A DNA stretch of 64,000 nucleotides, taken from Climacteris rufus (Eukaryota > Chordata > Aves > Passeriformes > Climacteridae). A model generated the notes under the pieces. The model made no database searches and was not told the origin of the DNA. It saw nothing but the letters and a program-made list of their open reading frames with translations. Shown here piece after piece: positions 28,801 through 41,800 of the stretch. The stretch lies in NCBI GenBank assembly GCA_013398175.1, contig VZRZ01001922.1, forward strand, positions 1,183,242 through 1,247,241, read 5' to 3'. The number at the start of each line of letters is the position of its first letter. Within the stretch, counting starts at the first letter, position 1. The translations under genes and the position numbers were made by a program.

Positions 28801-31800
28801 CCTCTGGCTGACCTGGTCACTTGGTGGAGAACAAGTGACAACCACCTGGTTGTGATGGCTGCCTGAAAGCAAATTTAGCAGCAATTCAAAGGTATCTTCT
28901 ACCCTTGTACAATACAACACAAGGGGCTGGAACTGCTTCCACAGAGCCTCTCCCCACAGCTGAGCCCCAACTCCTGGCCCATGGAGAGACATATCCAACA
29001 CCTCTAGAGCCCACAGAGGACACATATTTTGTTTCTTACACTACTCAACACAGCTTCTTGCTAACAGCAAGACTGGTTTTTACAGGCCCCTCTGGATTAT
29101 GTTTGGGGAACTGCTCTCCTCATGAACTTATCCAGATTACATACAAATTGACCAAACTCTTGCCTTGCAGCTGGAAAGGGCAGGGAAAAGCAGAACTTGA
29201 AACAAAAGCCTGAAATGATTTTAGGAAGATCATGTTTGCCTCTGTTTCAGATGATCTAGCTCTACTATCCTTGGATGAAGTCTTGGCAACAAGAACGGAA
29301 AGTTTTCATTGCCCTGGGGAGGCTCATACCCTCTCTCAGCATTCACAGGGATGGAGAAACACCAAAAGCAGGAGAGATGTCAGACAATTAAGAGGATTAG
29401 CTCAGCACAACCATAATCCAAGTGACACTTGTAAATTCAAAACAACTTCCACATGTGTACTCCATACCAACACCCATAGTTAAAATGCTTGTCTCCCCTC
29501 CCATGGGGCTGAAAACTATTTAAATTGTATTACAGGGAGACTAAAGCAATGAGATCTTTCCAAATTAAGTTACTGGTTTGGGGAAAAGCATTGCTTCATT
29601 GTGGTAGCACTATACAAGACTGTACTGGGAGACATCCCACTTCAGGTACAGGATACACCCCTGATGGACACACATCACTCATCCTCCCTGGACTAAAAAG
29701 CTGAATTTTGTGCCTCTTCAGCAGTATCGAGCCAATATATTCCAAATCCCAAGTCAGCATTTTAGTTCTGAAAATAAAACTTTACTGCCATTGAGAAGCA
29801 TGGCAAGCTCATTTTAGGAAATATTTCCATCATCTCTCAGTGTCCTCTTTGGAGGACTTCTCCAGCTACAATGCATACATTTACTCACACAGTAGTCATG
29901 ACTTGAAACCCAGCTCCAAGTATGTACACAGCAGCTGTGACTCAGGTTGATGAACCATGACAACTCCCCAGCCACAGAAATATTGCCTTGTCTCAGGGCA
30001 TGATGTCAAGGAAACTTCCTACATCTAACCATTTTCCCTCAGAGTAGGGAGGAAAAAACATGCACTGAGGTGTTCCACTGAGCTGCTGTCTTCAGCCTGG
30101 ATTTCAGTGGAAAGCTTTTGTGCACAGCATAGCTGCAAACATGATTAGCTTTGGATCTGTTTATCCCATATCCTGCTTCTGTCTTCATTTAAGGTCCCAG
30201 ACCCTGGAATATTCATTGACTCAGCCTACCAATCTTGTCTAGCAACCATGCTTGCTATCACCACTTTTTCGCAGCCCAGTCTCAAAAGCTTCCACAGCAG
30301 CAAGCACCAGCTCTGCTGAAGGACTTCCCCTGCACAACTCGACGCTGCACAGATATGAAGCACCTCACAAGGAAACAATTACAGAGGAAGTTCAATTTCC
30401 ATTAAGCCATCAGCCTTTGGGTCAGCAACATATCAGTGGCCTGATTTAATCAGGAGGGATCCAGTAGACATGGCTCAAGCCCCTCAGCACTGAGCACCAC
30501 AGCTCCCTGGGAAAGCCTCCCCAGAGCTGGTGAAGAGGTGTTGCACTCACCAGAAATGACTTCCCCAACACCAAGCTTTAGCCACAGCCACTGGATAGAG
30601 CCCTAAGCCTATTTACCCAGATTCAGCCCATGACGTGATTTATGGCAAGCTGTGGCTGTGATTAACCTAGACAGATCCCAGCATGATGCGATCATGACTT
30701 AAAGAGATCAGACTCCCCATGACAACCAAACCTCAGCTGATGGCATGAGGCAAGCTCAGCCTTCTACAAGGGAGCCTAAAGGACCAATAAAGTCAGCACC
30801 CAGCCAGGCTGCAGCAAAGCAGCACACTCAGCTCAGGACACTGCATTTGCTCACAACACACACTTTGAGCATTAAAGCGTTCTCAGTTGAGCTCAGACCC
30901 TGCTGCACTTTCAAGAAGCAAGGTAGGATTCCAGTCAAGGCACTGTTTTGACAACAGCTCCACAAAATGATTAATTCAGCCTCGGTTTCGGTGGCATTGT
31001 TCGTGCCGCTGGGAGACAGCAGCAGAGGACAAGCTGGCAGAGTGCTGATGAGGCTCTCCAAAGAACAGGCATTTCTAGGGGCTGGAAAACAGCAAACACT
31101 ACATTAGCTCTGGCTGGCAGCAGAAAAGGCCCAGCTTACTGGAGACTGCCAGGCAGGAAGTGCATGAAGCCCTCCATAGGCACATCTTTTTGTAGCAGGG
31201 GCAACTTGAGCCATCGGCTGCATTTCAATGAGTTTTTTGTTTAGTAAGTCCCATGGGAATTATGGGACATCTATTAAAGATCCAGAAATAGCTTCTCACT
31301 GCAGGCACAAGACCCAGCATGACATCATTTCTTCAGTCACATCTTCTGTTTTGTCTATGCTGCCCTGTTCTGAGACTCATGCCCCAAATTCACCACTCCT
31401 GCTCAGGCCCTTGAAATCTGTTGGCAGAACCATCTTCAGGGGGCTCAGATAGCAGCTTTCTGTGACAAATACAGGAACAAAAGCTGTCTTACATAGAAAG
31501 ATTTTGAAATTAGCTCACTAGCTTACAAGCATTTTGCATGTTAACTAGAAAAAAGACATTCCTATGCTGAGAAAGCATGTTTTGCTTAAGCCCATGGAGG
31601 CCACTCCGTTAATACTGGTATTACTTCTGCAATCTGAGTTTTCACACTAGTGATGACCAGCCCAGCAAAGGCCACAAAGCTTCACCAGGGAGAGGAGTGC
31701 AGACCTTCAGCAGATGTCTAGGACAGACAGACACTCCCAAGTGTCAGCAAAGGCATGGGGGTGGAAGATGCAGAAGGAAAAAGTCAACAACCCAAGTTCC

Positions 31801-34800
31801 CTTCATAAGCACCAGACAGAGAGGAGCCCTGAAGTTCAGTGAACTCCACAAGACAGAAGAATCAGATTGCTGAAGTTTATACTCAGGGTATGAGCTTGCT
31901 TCCTCAGTTTACTTCAAGTAAAGGCAAAACCACTGTGAAACAGTACTCTTGGTAGGACAAGTCTGTCTTCAGGAAGTGCTTTACAGTGCCAGCAGTGCTG
32001 CTGTGCTGTACCAGCTCCTCTGGTCCAGACAGTTTCATGCCTGCCTCCGGTGGCAGATGCAGCTCCCAGTCTCACAGGCAGCATCCTACAGACCAACTCC
32101 CAGGCAGCCCCTGTTCTACAGCCTGAAAGGGGGGCATTCTGAACCCCAGTTTGAGCTCATCTCTGTAGTGAAATAAATTCAAGTTCTACTAAAGAAACAA
32201 AAGAAAGTTTTGAAGCTAAAAAGCCTGGCTGTCCCTGTTCTGGCTCCACTTTCTATTTTTTGCCTCTCATAGCCAAGCAAGGGCTGACACTGTGAGTGCC
32301 TGACTCTGCAGATGAGTGGAGGAAGATGTTGCAGCTTAGAACAACAAGCCTCAGTGTAGAAGCAGTCATGCTCCATTAGCCCTGTCTGGTTTTAAGTTAT
32401 TGCACTACAGCTCTCAGACAGGCATACAATTTTCCATGTACCAAACTCTCTCCCCATCAGCAAGATGAGGCACAAAGTGCCAAAGTCTGAGGCAGAACAG
32501 AGTTTGTGGTGCTGTTTGCATCAGATTTGCCCTTGCTGGTCTCAGTTGAGTTTTCAACCCTTTAAGGATGCTTTCTACTTACCTTGACTTACACTGTGAC
32601 ATTCTCAGCATAGCAGCCAGAGAAGGCTGGATCCTGCTGCCCAATCCTCTTTACACTAACCTGATTTAGAGGCAGACCTCATACACAGCCCACACTCTGC
32701 TAGTGCCATAAGGGTCTTCCATTTCAATACCTCAACCCTTGCTGCCATCCGTTTGCTCCACGTCAAGGTGAATTCCTAGCTCTTGCAGGCATTTGAAAAA
32801 AAATCATGCATGACTAGAGCACTAAAGAGAATAGATCTAGGATGCAAAAACCTTGCATAGATACGAGTCATCAGCATTGATGACTCACATGTTCAGGTTC
32901 AGACGATCCACTCAAAACCAAACAGGCCTGTTCCCCAGTTGGCCCAAGCAGACTTATCAAGGTCATTAGCACGTGGGGAAGAACCTCACTGAAGCAGTCA
33001 TTAGAACAAGCAGGGCACCTACAGGCTGCCTCTCACTGGGAATTTGGATAGGCAAACAGGGGCCTTTGCCCTGACTGGGTTAAGCCTCTTCACAAGGTGA
33101 CCCATAAAGACATCCCATGCAGGTTAGTGTGCTTGCTTCAGGTTTAAACACTCATTCCTGTGCACTCCGTCTGTAAGAGAGGAAAGAGGCCGTATGCTTC
33201 CCACTAACTCAAGTACTGCAGCACAGCACAGCTATAAACCAAACAGCTTGCATTATCCAGAGCCAGAATCCTGACTAAAAGAAGGAATGCATCCCATTTT
33301 TTCTCCACACAGCTTTGGCTTCTGCCGGAGGCCTCAGCCGTGGCCCAAAGTTCAGTTGATTTCATGCTCCAATGCACTGCTGCTGCCTTGTAGCTCACTT
33401 TTCAGACATAAATATGCAAACATACAGCACCTCATCTGAATGCACACTTGGAGCAAGTGCCTCTGTGCAGGTTGTGTAACATCTGCAAAGGACAAACCCT
33501 GCATCTGGATCTGCCAGTAAGAGTCACCCAATGCACAGACCAGGTGTAAGTCACCTGCAAGCATTCAGCATCTGTGTCAGATCTCATCAACAAATCTCCT
33601 GGAAGTGTAGGAAACCATGGAGCTAGGAGGCTAAGATGCCTAACCTGTGCTTTGATTAACTATGGGCTAGGAAATGAAAAGGATATTGAGACTAAAGGAT
33701 TGGGGCTTGATCTCATTGAAGACCACTTCTTCACCCAAGCCATTAATCTCGAGATTAATAGCTAACTACATTGTTCAGAACTTTCAGAATGAATGTAACT
33801 CGTGCCTTCAGCTACTGATACTCCAGTGACATTTCAAGGCTCATTTAGGCTGTCTCTGGCCTCGCTGTATCTCACAGAAGACTGCTAATCCTCTCAAATG
33901 GGCATGTAGATGCCATGTAAACAGCATCCTCCTGCTCTCAGCAGTTCAACTGTATGCTGTGCTACAAACATCTCAGAGTCCTCTCAGCCCAGTGAGTGGC
34001 ATGAATCCTCCTTTAACCAGTCTCGTGTCCCACTGAGCCTCGGGAATGCTGAATGAGTGGGGGCTCGGTCACTTCAAAAACAACCAAATCCTCTGCCAAC
34101 CCACACTGATAGTGAGTGATATTTTAGACAACCATCTCCTGCCAAGCAAACATTCCAGCCTGTTGACTAGTTCTTACTACTGCAAGACGTGCTACTAGGT
34201 CAGGCTATGGAAAGGTACATTAGACTGAGCTTACAGTCCAGCTCAGGCAATTCCACATGGGATTAATACCTCAACTGCCAGCAAAGCACTCACCTGATAC
34301 GACAGCCCATCCTTGCGGGGACTTAGTCCGATCTCATCCATGGCTGGGGTGTTCATCATCACTTCAGTCATTTCAGCGGATCTCAGATAATCAGAGCTAG
34401 AGACAAAAGACAGCATTCCAGTGATCTGAGGGGCTCCGGGAGGACTGAGCACGATTCAAGCAGCGAAGCGAGCAGCAGAGGCTGTAGGCAGTCTATTTCT
34501 GGTCCCTTCCTTCCTGCCCCCCCTTGGAAGGCAGCGGAAAAAGCTCAGTACCTCGTAAGCCGGAGCCACATCCAATGCCCTGGGAGCACCTCCCCGACTC
34601 TCCCCACAGGAGCCCAGCCCGAGCACACCCGGGGACGCTCCGGCAGCAGCGCTTCGCTTTCAACTCCGCTTCCTCCAGCTCTGCCCCGCGGGGGGTGGCG
34701 GGGGAAGTAAAAAACCACAGCAAATAAAGTGCAAGCGCAGGGGTTTTAGTTTTTCTTTGCCCTTTTTTTTTTATTTTTTTCAAGCCGGTGTGCTTTAGGT

Positions 34801-35182
34801 CCCGCTGACTTATTTTACAACCTCGGGGACTTCCACACCAGCGGAGCGCGCGGCGCCAATTCCAGCTCGGCTTTTACAGCCTTAATGGCATTTCCAGCGC
34901 GAGAAAGTGCGGGGAACTCGCGCGGCTCGCAGCTCCTCATCCCGCTATCCCCGGCGTGGGAACCGCCGTCACCGGCCTCCTTCCTTCCCTCCGCTTTCCC
35001 CACACCGCTCCCCGAGCCCCTCGCCGTCCCGCTGCCTCCTCGCGGGACAGGCGGGCGGCGGAAGCCCCGGCAGGGGCTCAGCCCGAAGCGCCCCTCGGCC
35101 ACAGCAGCACCCGCGCCGGCCGCGCCGCCATCCCCCCGCGGGAAGCGCCCACTCACCAGGGCAGGGGGCACAGCACAGACAT
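25676..35182 (-). CDS. LBH: LBH, limb bud and heart development protein (three coding exons)
   Basis: Spliced coding sequence on the minus strand: 35182-35157, 34396-34294 and 25876-25676. All junctions are GT-AG, and the frame stays open through 9, 34 and 66 residues to a TAA stop, giving 109 aa (human LBH is 105). The protein is recognised from the almost invariant core: SDYLRSAEMTEVMMN in exon 2, GLSPRKDGLSYQ at the exon 2/3 junction, and KLKDRLPSIVVEPTEG and ESGELRWPPEEFLVQ in exon 3. LBH is a small, acidic, largely disordered nuclear protein without enzyme motifs. It is known as a transcriptional cofactor in limb, heart and progenitor-cell development and as a Wnt target. An expanded Glu/Asp run (residues about 89-97) explains most of the extra length over the human protein. 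Introns are about 0.76 kb and 8.4 kb. No other gene competes for this identification. Confidence 0.96.
25877..34293 (-). other. LBH: LBH intron 2 (8.4 kb)
   Basis: Interval between exons 2 and 3. I recognise no CR1 fragment, exon or RNA gene in it, although CR1 pieces occur on both sides of the gene. A/T-rich non-repetitive segments (for example 27,830-28,120) could hold regulatory elements, but nothing in the sequence alone proves it. Confidence 0.8.
34294..34396 (-). CDS. LBH: LBH coding exon 2
   Basis: The 103-nt exon follows acceptor TTTTGTCTCTAG and precedes donor CAG|GTGAGTGC. It encodes 34 residues from SDYLRSAEM to DGLSYQ, the most conserved N-terminal half of LBH. Its first in-frame ATG (Met18 of the full protein) has G at -3, a better start context than the annotated exon 1 ATG. 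Confidence 0.95.
34397..35156 (-). other. LBH: LBH intron 1 (0.76 kb)
   Basis: Short intron bounded by donor GTGAGTGGG and acceptor TTTTGTCTCTAG. A long pyrimidine-rich (plus-strand) tract with T runs lies at about 34,747-34,785. Its upstream half is part of the CpG island. Confidence 0.85.
35157..35182 (-). CDS. LBH: LBH coding exon 1 (N-terminal 8 codons plus 2 bases)
   Basis: On the minus strand the exon begins ATG TCT GTG CTG TGC CCC CTG CCC TG and is followed at once by the donor GTGAGTGGG. The two spare bases join the first C of exon 2 to make Cys9. This matches the human N terminus in length (18 residues to the internal Met), but only Met-Ser, the Pro-x-Cys area and the exon 2 part are conserved. 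No upstream ATG occurs between the inferred transcription start and this codon. The start context is weak: T, not a purine, at -3 and T at +4. Confidence 0.88.
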
Positions 35183-35330
35183 GAAGTCCCGGCGGAGGCT
35201 GCCCCGGGCGGGGGTGGCGGGACGGGCACCCAGGCAGGGCACGAGCGCTGCGGGACAGGGCGGGACGATGCGCTGCGCTGCGGGACCTGCCAAGCTCCCT
35301 CACGCCTCGGCCGCCGCCTCCCGTCTGAGC
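35183..35330 (-). other. LBH: LBH 5' untranslated region (inferred)
   Basis: Region between the inferred start site (about 30 bp past the TATA-like box) and the exon 1 ATG. It is very GC-rich and has no minus-strand ATG before the LBH start codon. The 5' end is inferred from the TATA position only. Confidence 0.5.
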
Positions 35331-35353
35331 CCCGCGCCCGCCGCCGCGCCGCC

Positions 35354-35409
35354 TTAAATAGCCCTGGGGGCGTGGCCCGGCCCTGGCCCCGCCCACCCGC
35401 CTGACGTCA
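35354..35409 (-). promoter_or_regulatory. LBH: LBH core promoter: CRE, GC boxes and TATA-like box
   Basis: Reading the minus strand toward the gene: a perfect palindromic cAMP-response element TGACGTCA (35402-35409), a GC box from ccccgccc (35387-35394), a GC/KLF-type box from gggggcgtgg (35366-35375), and TATTTAA (35354-35360). They lie in order about 170-230 bp upstream of the start codon, inside the CpG island. The spacing fits a focused TATA promoter with a CREB/ATF site some 45 bp upstream of the TATA box. Transcription factor use is inferred from the motifs. Confidence 0.72.
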
Positions 35410-35830
35410 ACTTTTTCATGAATGGCCTGGGCGCGCGCCGCCTGCGGGGGGAGGTGTGGGGGTGCGTGTCCCGGTGTCCCCGCGTCCCCGTGTCCCCGGG
35501 GCGGTGGCGACCCCGGCCCGGGCGCTCCCAGTGACTAGAGGAGGGTTCGCACTGTTTCGCCCCGGGCCGAGCTCAGGGGCGGCCCCCCACACGGCTGCCG
35601 GCCGCAAAGGGACGCTCCGACCTTACCCCCCAGCATCACCGGGGCTGCGGCCGGGTCTCACGGAGGGGGTCTCAAAGCCACCCCCTTCACGGTGGTGATG
35701 GCGCGGGGTGGCCGGGGACACAGCCAGGGACGGAACGTGGCAGGGAAGCGGTAGCGGCCGCCCAACCCCTCTCCTGCGAGCACCTTCCGTGGCCCGCACC
35801 TCTGGCTGGAGTAAAAGCTGAGTGAGCAGC

Positions 35831-38800
35831 TTCACGAGGCCGAGCTATATTTAGCAAAACAACGTGAATCAATGACGGGAAAGCGCAGGAGGAGAGAGAG
35901 AGGCAAATTCGTTCGCTGCCCGGGAAGCCTGAGCACCGTGGGCAGCTGTAGGTGAAGCACATTTCCTGCTTTTCCCTCCCAGCATGAAACTTCTGGAAGG
36001 CACTTTTGGGCGAAAGGCCAGCGCACCCCAAAGCCAGCAGGAGTCCCGGCTTTGTGCAGCCATCTGCTCGTGCTCGTGCAGCGTCCGGAGGAACGGGGCT
36101 GTGCCCCGAGGCAGGTGCCTGCAGGGCACGGGATGGGCCCGGCTCTCGCTCCAAGGCTGCTAAGAGACGTCCCGGAGCTCGTGGGGACAGTTCTCCCCTC
36201 TGTTTGCTTTCCCAGGGAGTGGTATCTTGCCGTATGCTGACAGGTGAAGTTTGGCGCAGGGACTGTTTGGATTCCACCTGTTGCTCCGTGCTGCTGCTCA
36301 GACCTTGCCAACGCAGTGGCTAACCAAGCACACGCTTACAGACGCTTCTCCTGTTTCCTTCAAACGCAGAACGTACAGCTGCTGCAGCACTTCATACACG
36401 TATATGCACGGGCAAATACACACTATTTGCTTCATTTTTTAAGTGCTAAAAAAGCACAAATGCAGTGCTTCTGAAGGGAAGCTTTGCCCTCGGCTACCCC
36501 CCAGACTGTGTACAAATGTGTACATCCATACGTGCATGTGTTTCCTCAGACCGGATAATTTAATCTTCTTAGATTCATATTATATAATGTGAGTGTATGT
36601 GGGTGTTTCACATCAGGCTTCAGCAAGCTGCTGCTTTGTGCCAGATTAAAATGAATCACAAGGAGTTGATCGAGGCCCGGCAAGTCTGTGGAAATTCAGG
36701 TGGGTGTGAGTGAGCTCCCTGCAAAGGGCCACCAGTCACCTTCCGCCAGGTTCATGGGAGGGAGGCAGCGGGGTGGACTCGGTGCACACAGTCCCTTTGC
36801 TCTCCTTGAGCCTCCTGATGACGAGGTTTGGAGCCAGGGAGAAGAGCAAGAAGACAACCAAGTCTCCAAAGTGCTGGGGAAACAGCTTCCCTGTGTTTTG
36901 GTGGCCCATCCACCTGGACCCCCTCTCCCTGCTGCGTACCCTGGGACATCCACCTTCACATTGACTGTCTTTGCTAATTTCTGCACTAAGAGAACACAAA
37001 GACTTGGCTTATAAAACACTTTTAAAGCTGAACAGTCCAAGTCAGTATCTGGTGGCACATGCAGGGTCTGGGAGACCACTCTGGGAGAAGGAGAGAGACA
37101 GAGTGTTGCTTCAGTCAAGTCTTAAAATCAACTTTGCAGCCTTCCCCAAATACCTTCATCTCCCACTGTGTCTGGCTGAAACGTGGGATGTGAGACAGGG
37201 CCATAACTCAGTTTCCTGGGATGTTTCATCAGAAGCAACCCTGCCTGTCTTGCTCAAGCATGCACACACCTGGTATGGGTTTCCTGCTGTTGTCTGTACA
37301 AAATAAAAGCCAATGAAAAACGCATATGTGCCCAAGTCCCTCTTGCACCAGACATTTCGAGTTGTCTCTCTGAATGCCTTCCTACACTCAGCAGGGCTTG
37401 AAATTCAAGGTTTTTCCCTTCTTGGGAAGATAATTCCTTTAAATACATAATTTTTGATACATCTAAGCCCCTGAAAGTCAAGGGACAGGCCTGGGGCTCA
37501 TCCTCTCCTACATTCACCCTCCATGGCTCTTGCAGCCACCACTGTGGAAAAGCAGCTCAGGTCAACCCTCTGCCCCTGTCCTTTGGACACCACCTTGCCA
37601 TCCCAGCTGGCACAGGAAGATAGTCTCAAGTTTCCCCTGGATAACAGCCTTTCAGGGGGTGTGAGGGGCTCACAAGGAACAAAAATCCCTGGGTGTCTGT
37701 GTGCTGAGCATGCAGATTACTTCCCAACGACTTGGTGAGAACATGGGCCCTGGCCCTGGCCAATTCCCACTGGGAGGCCTGGGGATCGGTGCTTTTATTG
37801 CTGGCTTTGGCTCCGAGCCACCGCGAGATTTATTCGTGTGATTAACCACAGGCGCGTTAATAGTCCTTCTGAAGGCAAAGGCACACCTCCCGTGATTCCC
37901 ATCAGCCATGCTTGGCTGCTTCCCTGCATCAGGGGTGGCTCAGCAGCCCATCCCCAGCACTGGGATGTTTTGTGGGTGAGGCGTGTACAAGGAGCGCTGC
38001 ATCTTTGGCCTTTCCCTTGCGGGAAGTCCTGCTGAAGGTGTTCAGGTACCCCAGGGATGGGAGATGTGTTACCAACCTGGGCAGGCATTCTCCATGCAGG
38101 GGAGTTGTCCTGTAATTGCTGAACCTCCTTCTGCTTTGCTTGCCTCAGCCAGGTATGAAAAGCTGGGGCCACAGAGGTGAGCAGGAGGGGGTTGTTGTAC
38201 CTGCAGCTCCTACTTTGATAAGAACAAGTTTCCCTTGTGGATAAGCCTTTATATCAATGTCTAGGCTGAAAGTGAGGGAGCCCAATTAACCCTTGAGCTG
38301 CTGCTTGTCCAAGCACTCAGTTTTCATTACATCCCAGATCCTAAAATGCCAAATCCTCACTTCTCTCGGGGGGCAAAGCAAGAGGAGTTTCCTGCCATCC
38401 GTGGCCCCACAATCATAGAGCAGTACATGGGAGTAGAGAATAAAATGGGGTCAGCTCAAAGTATTTAATTGCAAATGAGAATGAAGCCCTGTGCTCTTGC
38501 TCTGCTGCCTTGATAGAAGCAAGATACCAGCACTTCTAATTGGTACCTTTTTGTCTTTTGTTTTCAGCCAGTGCTAGCAAATGGAGCTCAGCCTGCCCTG
38601 ATTTCCACTTCTTTCCTCAAGTGTTCACCAAATCCCTGCTGCACTGCTGTGTCTTTTTGCATTAAACACTCGGGACTCCCCTGTTACCTGCAGGCAGGAA
38701 CAGCAGCTCTTGGGCTCTCAGCTGGGGTAAAAGGCTTTCCAGGGCACTAAGCTGATTGAAACCAGATGAGCCCTTGTGCCTTTTTTATTGCCTTCAGTTA

Positions 38801-41800
38801 ATTTTATAAATCTGTATGATATTTTTCTTTTCAGGACAGCATAAACCAACAGAGGACAAACAAGTGTTAACTTGTATGTTATGAATCAGCAGCAATCTAG
38901 CAGGAGCAGAGTGATGGTGAAGGACAGACCATTGCTATCCCCATGGAAGACACTTGTGCATAAGCAGAGCCAAGGAGTTTGTCATTTCCCCATATTTTCC
39001 CTTAACCTGCTTGCAATGTAGGAGTTTTCATTGCATTTGCCCCCAACCAAATATAAGACATTGAGTGTCCAGATTTAGATCCCGCTCCATATGGACTCAC
39101 CACGTGATATCTGGCCATGCTGGCATCCCTCCCCTCTGCAGCCATGCCTGTGACCACCTCCCTTTTCCAAGGGGGTAGCTGAGGCTGCACGAGGCAACGT
39201 GACCAGCACAGGGTCACCCTTAGGGCCACCTCCTTTGGGGAGTGGAGCTCACTGGCTCTTGTCTCGCGGCCAGCGTTGCGAATCCTATGGGGAAAGTTTC
39301 CTAGTGAAAAAATAAACTCTTCCCACTTGGAATTTAAAAACAAAACCATGGAAACATTTCTCCCCGTCCTAATGTTTTGCAAAAAGTTATTTTAACAAAT
39401 TTAAATTTGGGGCTTGATTTGACCGTCCGGTGCCCTTTGAAATAGTTGAATCCAGGCCATCACCACAACCATGTTGGAGCCAGGCCTCGAGCTCTGGCTT
39501 GCCTGACATCCCACCAGCACCTTGGGCATTAAAGTTCCCCCTCCTCAGCCTCTCTGGTTCTGGGTACCTGCTCACATGGAAGCTGCCTTGCAGCATGCAG
39601 CAGCTTGCCTTGCTTCCCCGTGTTTCATGGCCCCACTGCAAATAGTTTGCATGCCCAGGGATGCTACAGACAGGTTGAAGCTTCTGCCACCTGCAACCTG
39701 CCACCAGAGACTGTCCCACGTACCTCTGCCCAGCAAAACCTTCCTAAGAGGTGGTGACTGCAGCTCAAATGAACTCCGGTCTGTCCCTGCATGGCCCTAC
39801 CTGTGCATGACCTGGCACAAACCCCCTCCTCGCCGTGCTCGTGGCACATGGCCTATTTATTTCCTTGGAAAAAAATAGGCTCTCACAGTGTCATTCTTTC
39901 CAGCCACTTTCCACATAGCATCACATTTCGCAGTGACTTTCAGAGAGCGATAGAGAAGAAAAGGCCACTCAGTGTTTGGCCATCCCCGTCTGTGCACCTG
40001 GCTGTGAAGAGGGTTGGGAAACAGAGAGGAAAAATGGGGTTTTTGCCCTGTGTTGAAAAGCAGGAGGGATGGATACAGCTGGCAGAGTGGAGGGGTTTGG
40101 TCTTGTGGACCCGGGTGGGCTGCTAAAGGCCTGGGAATTGGATCTGCTTTTGCAAAGCTGCCTCTGGTTTTATTTTACACTGACCCCCAGGAAGGAAGGG
40201 GCCGTGCTGGAGCCGAGTCTGGAGCCCTCCGGTGAGGATGGCTCAGGGTGGCTCAGCTGGTTTCCATCCAGCTCTGCAGGCCCAATTCAGCAAAGACCTT
40301 AATCTTGTCCTGATAATTAGTTTTATGCTTAAGGCCTTTCCTCAGTGACAACTCCTGTAGATAACCAGGAGGACAGTGGAAAGGCTGGCAACAGGAGGAA
40401 AGGACAGAAGACATGGCTTCTCTGCCTCAAGAAACCTAAAATATGATGACATTGGTTTCTTCATGGTTTTCCTCACTTTTCCTCTCCGTTGCTAGAGGTG
40501 GCACAGCTCCTTAGCCCCATGTCCACCCTGGCTAGTGTTTCACCCCATGCCTGGTCTTTGTTTCACCCAATCCTGCCAGGGACATGTCCCCACATAGCCT
40601 GCAGCCTTCCTGGGCATGTCTGTCACTCGTAGCTGGTGTCCATGATGCAGCCCTTTCTCTTGCCCACTGCTCTCACCAGCGGGCCAGAGTTTCAGAGCCA
40701 TTTTGCAATAAGGTAATATTCCCCAAAGCAGGAGAAAATTGGGCTCAAAACCCCAGGGAAGGGGGTTTGATGTGAACCTCACATGGCTTAGGTGTCTCAC
40801 CAGCATCCCCTTCATGTTCCTGCAAAAGGAGGTGTCTTCTCCATCCTTCTGCTGAACCCTGGTGGCACTTGCAGGAGAGCCACTCCAATAAAGCATGGAT
40901 GAGCAGCAGATCCCCATGTTCAGGAGGAGAATGTGTCCTTGCTGGACTCTCAGGAGTTGCATCGAGCACCCTGCACCCTTAAGGAAGCCAGCAGAAGATG
41001 CGAGCTCTCAATGCAGCTCCAGATCATGCCAATACCAAAGGACATATTGAGAACAAAGAGCGTCTGGGTTAATATTTATATTCTGTCAAGGGAACAGAAA
41101 TGCCTTTTGGCTGGAATCAGTGCATGGAAGATATTTTCATTTAAAAAATTGAATCCTTTACTCAGTCACTGCATTTCCCCTTTTCATCATCCTAGAGTTT
41201 TATTTATTGATGGGTTTATTTTTTTTAACAGGGTATATTTTTTAACAGGGTACATATATTTTTTTAAACAGAGTTTATTTTTTTTAACACTGGTATTTAT
41301 TTTCCTTTTTTAATCTGTTGGTCAGATGAGTAGTTCCCTGAGAAGAGTTGACCCTAGAGGCAACACCACCCCTTCCCAGTTTCTGGCAGGTCACTTGCAA
41401 GCATCAGGGAGACTGGGAGCATGAGAAACACAAAGATGGGTCCCCTGCTTAAGAGGGAGAGAGGCAACATGGAAATCCAGGCATCAAGAAGGCACCAAAA
41501 CACAGGAGCTGACTGATGGAATTTATTGCTTCTGTAGCATCTCATCTGTGCTGTTGTACTTGTTTTGGCTCTGGTGCTGTAATTAAAGCCGTGACTGCTG
41601 CTATCACAGCACAAAGCAGCTTTTACACCAGTAATTCCAGGACTAACATTGTCAATGTCAGGCACATCTGTCCCAACAGAACTCAGCCAGTGCTCTAGCT
41701 CTGGCTGCTGTGAGGGCAGGTAAACCACAGTGTCCCCACCACAAAGCATGTGAGAGGCTGAACGGGTGGGTGCATGGCAGCCTCTAGAGTCTTCCCAGCA

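Larger units (their letters stand above)
34830..35830. promoter_or_regulatory. CpG island over the LBH promoter and first exon
   Basis: Dense CpG with long C- and G-rich runs, in sharp contrast to the AT-richer flanks. It covers the LBH promoter, exon 1 and the beginning of intron 1. Several reading frames of 60-196 codons cross it on both strands. They reflect stop-codon poverty in GC-rich DNA, not genes. Confidence 0.9.

Noticed and set aside
34815..36311. Many long frames on both strands around the LBH promoter
   Set aside because: All overlap one another in the CpG island, and most cover the promoter or upstream flank. Only the 26-nt LBH exon is supported.
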